A stretch of DNA of 8,522 bases, from positions 1-8,522 of the forward strand of contig JAISWP010000199.1 in NCBI GenBank assembly GCA_031271065.1. Reading direction: 5' to 3'. Position numbers and translations under genes: made by a program. Under the pieces are notes generated by a model. The model was not told where the DNA came from, did not search any database, and saw only the letters and a list, made by a program, of their open reading frames with translations. Shown in pieces: positions 6,414 to 8,522 of the stretch. Origin of the DNA: Synergistaceae bacterium (GTDB taxonomy: Bacteria > Synergistota > Synergistia > Synergistales > Synergistaceae). Position 1 is the stretch's first letter. The number at the start of each line of letters is the position of its first letter.

Positions 6414-6443
6414 ATTATATCATAACCCGGCGGAAGTGCGCAA
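6414..6443 (-). promoter_or_regulatory. Probable rpsO promoter (extended -10)
   Basis: On the minus strand, TTGCGC (6438-6443) is followed 18 bases later by TATAAT (6414-6419), a perfect -10 preceded by TG at the extended -10 position (TGATATAAT). Transcription would begin near 6407, leaving a leader of about 74 bases. The -35 lies directly beside the typA stop codon (6445-6447), so the promoter occupies the whole gap between the genes. Confidence 0.65.
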
Positions 6444-6444
6444 A

Positions 6445-8310
6445 TCACGCGGCTTTGAAACGGTTCGAAGCGCGTTTCCTTTCAAGAGGGTCCAGTATGC
6501 TCTTGCGGATGCGCACCGATTTCGGCGTGATTTCGACCAGCTCGTCGTCCTCGATCCACTCAAGAGACGATTCGATAGTCATCTGCCGCGGGACGTCGAG
6601 CACTATTGTGGCGTCCTTGGTCGCGGAGCGATGGTTGGTCTGCTGTTTGCGCTTGGCCGGATTGCAGGGAAGATCGCGGGGTTTCGAACTCTCGCCCACC
6701 ACCATGCCGCAGTAGATCTTGTCGCCCGGCTTGAGGAAGAGAGTGCCCCGCTCCTGGAGATTTTCCAGGCTGTAGCTGGTGGCGGTCCCAGAGTCCATAC
6801 TGACCATAGAGCCCCTGGAGCGGCTTATGACCTCTCCCGCCCACGGGGCGTGTCCGATTATACGTGAAGTCAGTATCCCCAGCCCTCTCGTGTCGGTAAG
6901 AAATTCATTCCTGTAACCGATCAGCCCCCGGGTAGGTATGCGGAACTCGAGTCTCAGCATCCCTCTGCCGCTGTTTTCCATATTTCTGAGTTCGCCTTTG
7001 CGCAGGGCTGTTTTTTGGATGACAGCGCCCTGGTATTCCTCCGGCACGTCGATTATGAGCTCCTGCATCGGCTCCAGCAGTTCGCCGGACGGGGATACCC
7101 GGGTGATGACCTCTGGCCGGGAGACGCAGAATTCCATGCCCTCCCTCCTCATCTCCTCGATGAGTATTCCCAGGTGCAGTTCGCCTCTCCCCGAGACCTT
7201 TACCCCATCCGGGCGGCCCAGATCCTCCACGCGGAGCGCCGGGTCGATCCTGGCCTCCCGTCCGAGCCTGTCCATCAGCTGCCGCAGCGTCGCGGCGTTC
7301 CCCTCCTCGCCGGCGAAAGGGCCCGTGTTGACCAGGAAGAACATGGAGACCGTGGGTTCCTCGATATCGAGAGGCGGCATGGGTTCGCCGGTCATCTCGG
7401 GGGACGATACGGTGTCACCGAGCGTCACGTCGTCCATTCCGGAGAACCAGATTATCTCACCCGCTCCGGCCTCGTCCACCTCCGTGCGCTCCAGGCCTTC
7501 GGTTATGAAAAGATGCGCGCAGGTTTCCTCTTTCCGGGAGACTGTCTCAAATCCCCCGTCCGCTTTGGGCTTAGTGCGGGTTATTATCACCCTGTCCCCT
7601 TTTTTGAGCGATCCGCTCCTGATGCGGCCGCAGGCGATACGGCCCAGGTAATCGCTCCACGTTATCGTGCTGGTCTGCATCTGGAACGGAAGCGTCCCGT
7701 CGACTTCCGGCGGGGGGACGAAATCCGCTATCGTTTTGAACAGATCGTCCATACCTCTGTCCGCGCCGCTTTTATCCATATCCAGCGTCATCCACCCGTC
7801 GAGGCCGGAGCCGTACAATACCGGAAATTCGCACTGCCTGTCCGTGGCGCCGAGCTCTACGAAGAGATCGAATGTCTTGTCGAGGGCTGAGCCGGGAGAC
7901 GCGTTCGGCCTGTCGACCTTGTTCACGATCACTATGGGGCGCAGGCCCAGTTTGAGGGCGCGCATGAGAACGTATCTGGTCTGGGGCATGGGGCCTTCGA
8001 CAGCGTCCACAAGCAGGAGCACCGAGTCGGCCATAGAGAGCACTCGTTCCACCTCCCCGGAAAAGTCGGCGTGTCCGGGAGTGTCCACTATGTTTATCTT
8101 GTACCCGTTCCAGCTGACGGAACAGTGTTTTGCCTTGATCGTGATTCCCCGTTCCCGCTCTAAAGAGAGACCGTCCATGACACGTTCGGTGACCCGGGCG
8201 TGTTCCCTGAAAGTGTGCGCGGCGCGGAATATCGAGTCGATCAGCGTGGTCTTGCCGTGGTCTATGTGGGCTATTATCGCCACATTGCGAATCTTTGAAG
8301 CGTCCTGCAA
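6445..8310 (-). CDS. typA: Ribosome-associated GTPase TypA/BipA
   Basis: TypA (BipA) is a translational GTPase of the EF-G/LepA group that binds the 70S ribosome and is needed for 50S assembly and growth under stress or cold. The 621-residue product has G1 AHIDHGKTT (14-22), G2 RGITI (54-58), G3 DTPGH (76-80) and G4 NKVD (130-133). These are followed by the beta-barrel domain, the EF-G III and V-like domains (EEPTVSMFF; GRGELHLGILIEEMRREG; RGLIGYRNEFLTDTRG) and the BipA-specific C-terminal domain with DDELVEITP near the end. The G5 region reads GSGLDG rather than the usual SALDG/SALNG. The start is TTG at 8310, supported by GAGGTG 7 bases upstream; no ATG lies nearby in frame. The gene is divergent from rnpB, and rpsO follows it on the same strand with a separate promoter. 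TypA is preferred to LepA or EF-G because of its length and C-terminal domain. Confidence 0.96.
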   Translation of the reverse strand: MQDASKIRNVAIIAHIDHGKTTLIDSIFRAAHTFREHARVTERVMDGLSLERERGITIKAKHCSVSWNGYKINIVDTPGHADFSGEVERVLSMADSVLLLVDAVEGPMPQTRYVLMRALKLGLRPIVIVNKVDRPNASPGSALDKTFDLFVELGATDRQCEFPVLYGSGLDGWMTLDMDKSGADRGMDDLFKTIADFVPPPEVDGTLPFQMQTSTITWSDYLGRIACGRIRSGSLKKGDRVIITRTKPKADGGFETVSRKEETCAHLFITEGLERTEVDEAGAGEIIWFSGMDDVTLGDTVSSPEMTGEPMPPLDIEEPTVSMFFLVNTGPFAGEEGNAATLRQLMDRLGREARIDPALRVEDLGRPDGVKVSGRGELHLGILIEEMRREGMEFCVSRPEVITRVSPSGELLEPMQELIIDVPEEYQGAVIQKTALRKGELRNMENSGRGMLRLEFRIPTRGLIGYRNEFLTDTRGLGILTSRIIGHAPWAGEVISRSRGSMVSMDSGTATSYSLENLQERGTLFLKPGDKIYCGMVVGESSKPRDLPCNPAKRKQQTNHRSATKDATIVLDVPRQMTIESSLEWIEDDELVEITPKSVRIRKSILDPLERKRASNRFKAA

Positions 8311-8317
8311 AAAATTT

Positions 8318-8323
8318 CACCTC
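8318..8323 (-). promoter_or_regulatory. Ribosome binding site of typA (supports the TTG start)
   Basis: GAGGTG on the minus strand lies 7 bases before TTG 8310, which opens the residues leading into the conserved IRNVAIIAHIDHGKTT block. This makes TTG the likely initiation codon. Confidence 0.65.
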
Positions 8324-8342
8324 GTCAGAGTAAGCGTTCCTG

Positions 8343-8382
8343 CAGGGCCGCCGGCCGGAAATTCCTGATAACACGGCCACTG
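8343..8382 (-). repeat. Imperfect inverted repeat in the typA leader
   Basis: CAGGGCCG (8343-8350) and CGGCCACTG (8374-8382) are complementary over 8 pairs with one bulged base. They enclose 23 bases that include the small palindrome GGAAATTCC (8357-8365). In the typA mRNA this would form a hairpin about 32 bases before the start codon. No T tract follows on either strand, so it is not an obvious terminator. It could be a leader structure or a protein site. Confidence 0.4.
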
Positions 8383-8405
8383 TATATCCGGCGGTCCCCG
8401 ATGCA

Positions 8406-8433
8406 AATATATATCATAACACCAAGACGTAAA
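8406..8433 (-). promoter_or_regulatory. Candidate typA promoter
   Basis: On the minus strand, TTTACG (8428-8433, 4 of 6 matches) and TATATT (8406-8411, 5 of 6) are 16 bases apart. Transcription would start near 8399, giving a leader of about 90 bases. The AT-rich surroundings are distinct from the GC-rich flanks. Pattern match only; other AT-rich hexamers nearby (TATGAT at 8413-8418) could serve as the -10. Confidence 0.4.
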
Positions 8434-8445
8434 TTATGCTAGAAT
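8417..8445 (+). promoter_or_regulatory. Probable rnpB promoter (extended -10)
   Basis: TAGAAT (8440-8445) is preceded by TG at the extended -10 position (TGCTAGAAT). A poor -35 (TAACAC, 8417-8422) lies 17 bases upstream. The AT-rich run from about 8402 to 8420 could act as an UP element. Initiation near 8452 fits the expected 5' end of the RNase P RNA. Confidence 0.55.
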
Positions 8446-8451
8446 GAGCCC

Positions 8452-8522
8452 GGGAAGAGTTTCATCCAGTCGCTGTCGGCTCATGCCGATGGAGGAAAGT
8501 CCGGGCTCCGCAGGGCAGGGTG
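8452..8522 (+). ncRNA. rnpB: RNase P RNA, bacterial type A-like, 5' part (continues past the window)
   Basis: rnpB encodes the catalytic RNA that cleaves 5' leaders from pre-tRNAs. The strictly conserved CR-I/P4 block GAGGAAAGTCCGGGCTCC occupies 8492-8509, followed by CAGGGCAGGGTG (8511-8522), where typical bacterial RNAs carry nearly the same bases leading into P5 and beyond. Upstream, CCAGTCGC (8466-8473) matches the conserved segment before P3. P3 is a short hairpin, GTCGGC / GCCGAT (8475-8480 and 8485-8490), with the loop TCAT. The 5' end is estimated from the promoter and could be a few bases off; the 3' three-quarters of the gene lie outside. It is transcribed away from typA. Confidence 0.93.

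Noticed and set aside
7015..7890. A 291-codon open frame on the plus strand, plus several others opposite typA
   Set aside because: They are antisense to a complete, well-conserved typA frame. The translations show no recognisable domain, and long antisense frames are expected in GC-rich coding sequence.
1..8522. Mobile element, CRISPR, toxin-antitoxin or defence system
   Set aside because: No repeats, transposase or integrase motifs, tRNA att sites or defence-type proteins are visible, and every long stretch is explained by core genes.

Overview
The window is a compact stretch of core bacterial chromosome, with GC-rich coding sequence. It uses the isoleucine codon ATA and the arginine codon AGG freely, and three of its eight complete genes begin with TTG. 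The gene content and protein sequences suggest an anaerobic Synergistota-like bacterium. That assignment rests on general resemblance and was not tested by any search. I see no insertion sequence, phage gene, tRNA, CRISPR array or recognisable defence system.

Layout. From the left edge to about 5994 a tightly packed plus-strand run reads: the 3' part of a PASTA-domain protein, rpe (ribulose-5-phosphate 3-epimerase), a rodZ-like cell-shape gene, rimO (methylthiotransferase for ribosomal protein S12), pgpA (phosphatidylglycerophosphatase A), pncC (stand-alone CinA C-terminal domain amidohydrolase) and recA. The first five genes overlap or are separated by 0 to 3 bases, so they very probably share one transcript. 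pncC and recA follow after short gaps, and recA may have an extra promoter inside the end of pncC. A strong GC-rich hairpin with A and T tracts on its two sides (5999-6038) closes recA and also serves the convergent minus-strand gene rpsO (ribosomal protein S15). rpsO has its own extended -10 promoter. Upstream of it on the minus strand lies typA/bipA, a ribosome-associated GTPase that starts with TTG. A short AT-rich divergent region then leads into rnpB, the RNase P RNA, which runs off the right edge after about 70 bases.

How the genes relate. The left operon mixes envelope functions (PASTA protein, RodZ, PgpA), a pentose phosphate enzyme, a ribosome-modification enzyme, a nucleotide-recycling amidohydrolase and the recombinase. 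The right side (rpsO, typA, rnpB) serves translation and RNA processing. The pncC/cinA-recA pairing is a well-known conserved neighbourhood.

I found no previously undescribed system. The most unusual signals are an enlarged DNA-binding loop L2 in RecA together with a changed Walker A motif, an unrecognised C-terminal domain on the PASTA protein, and closely overlapping divergent promoters between typA and rnpB.
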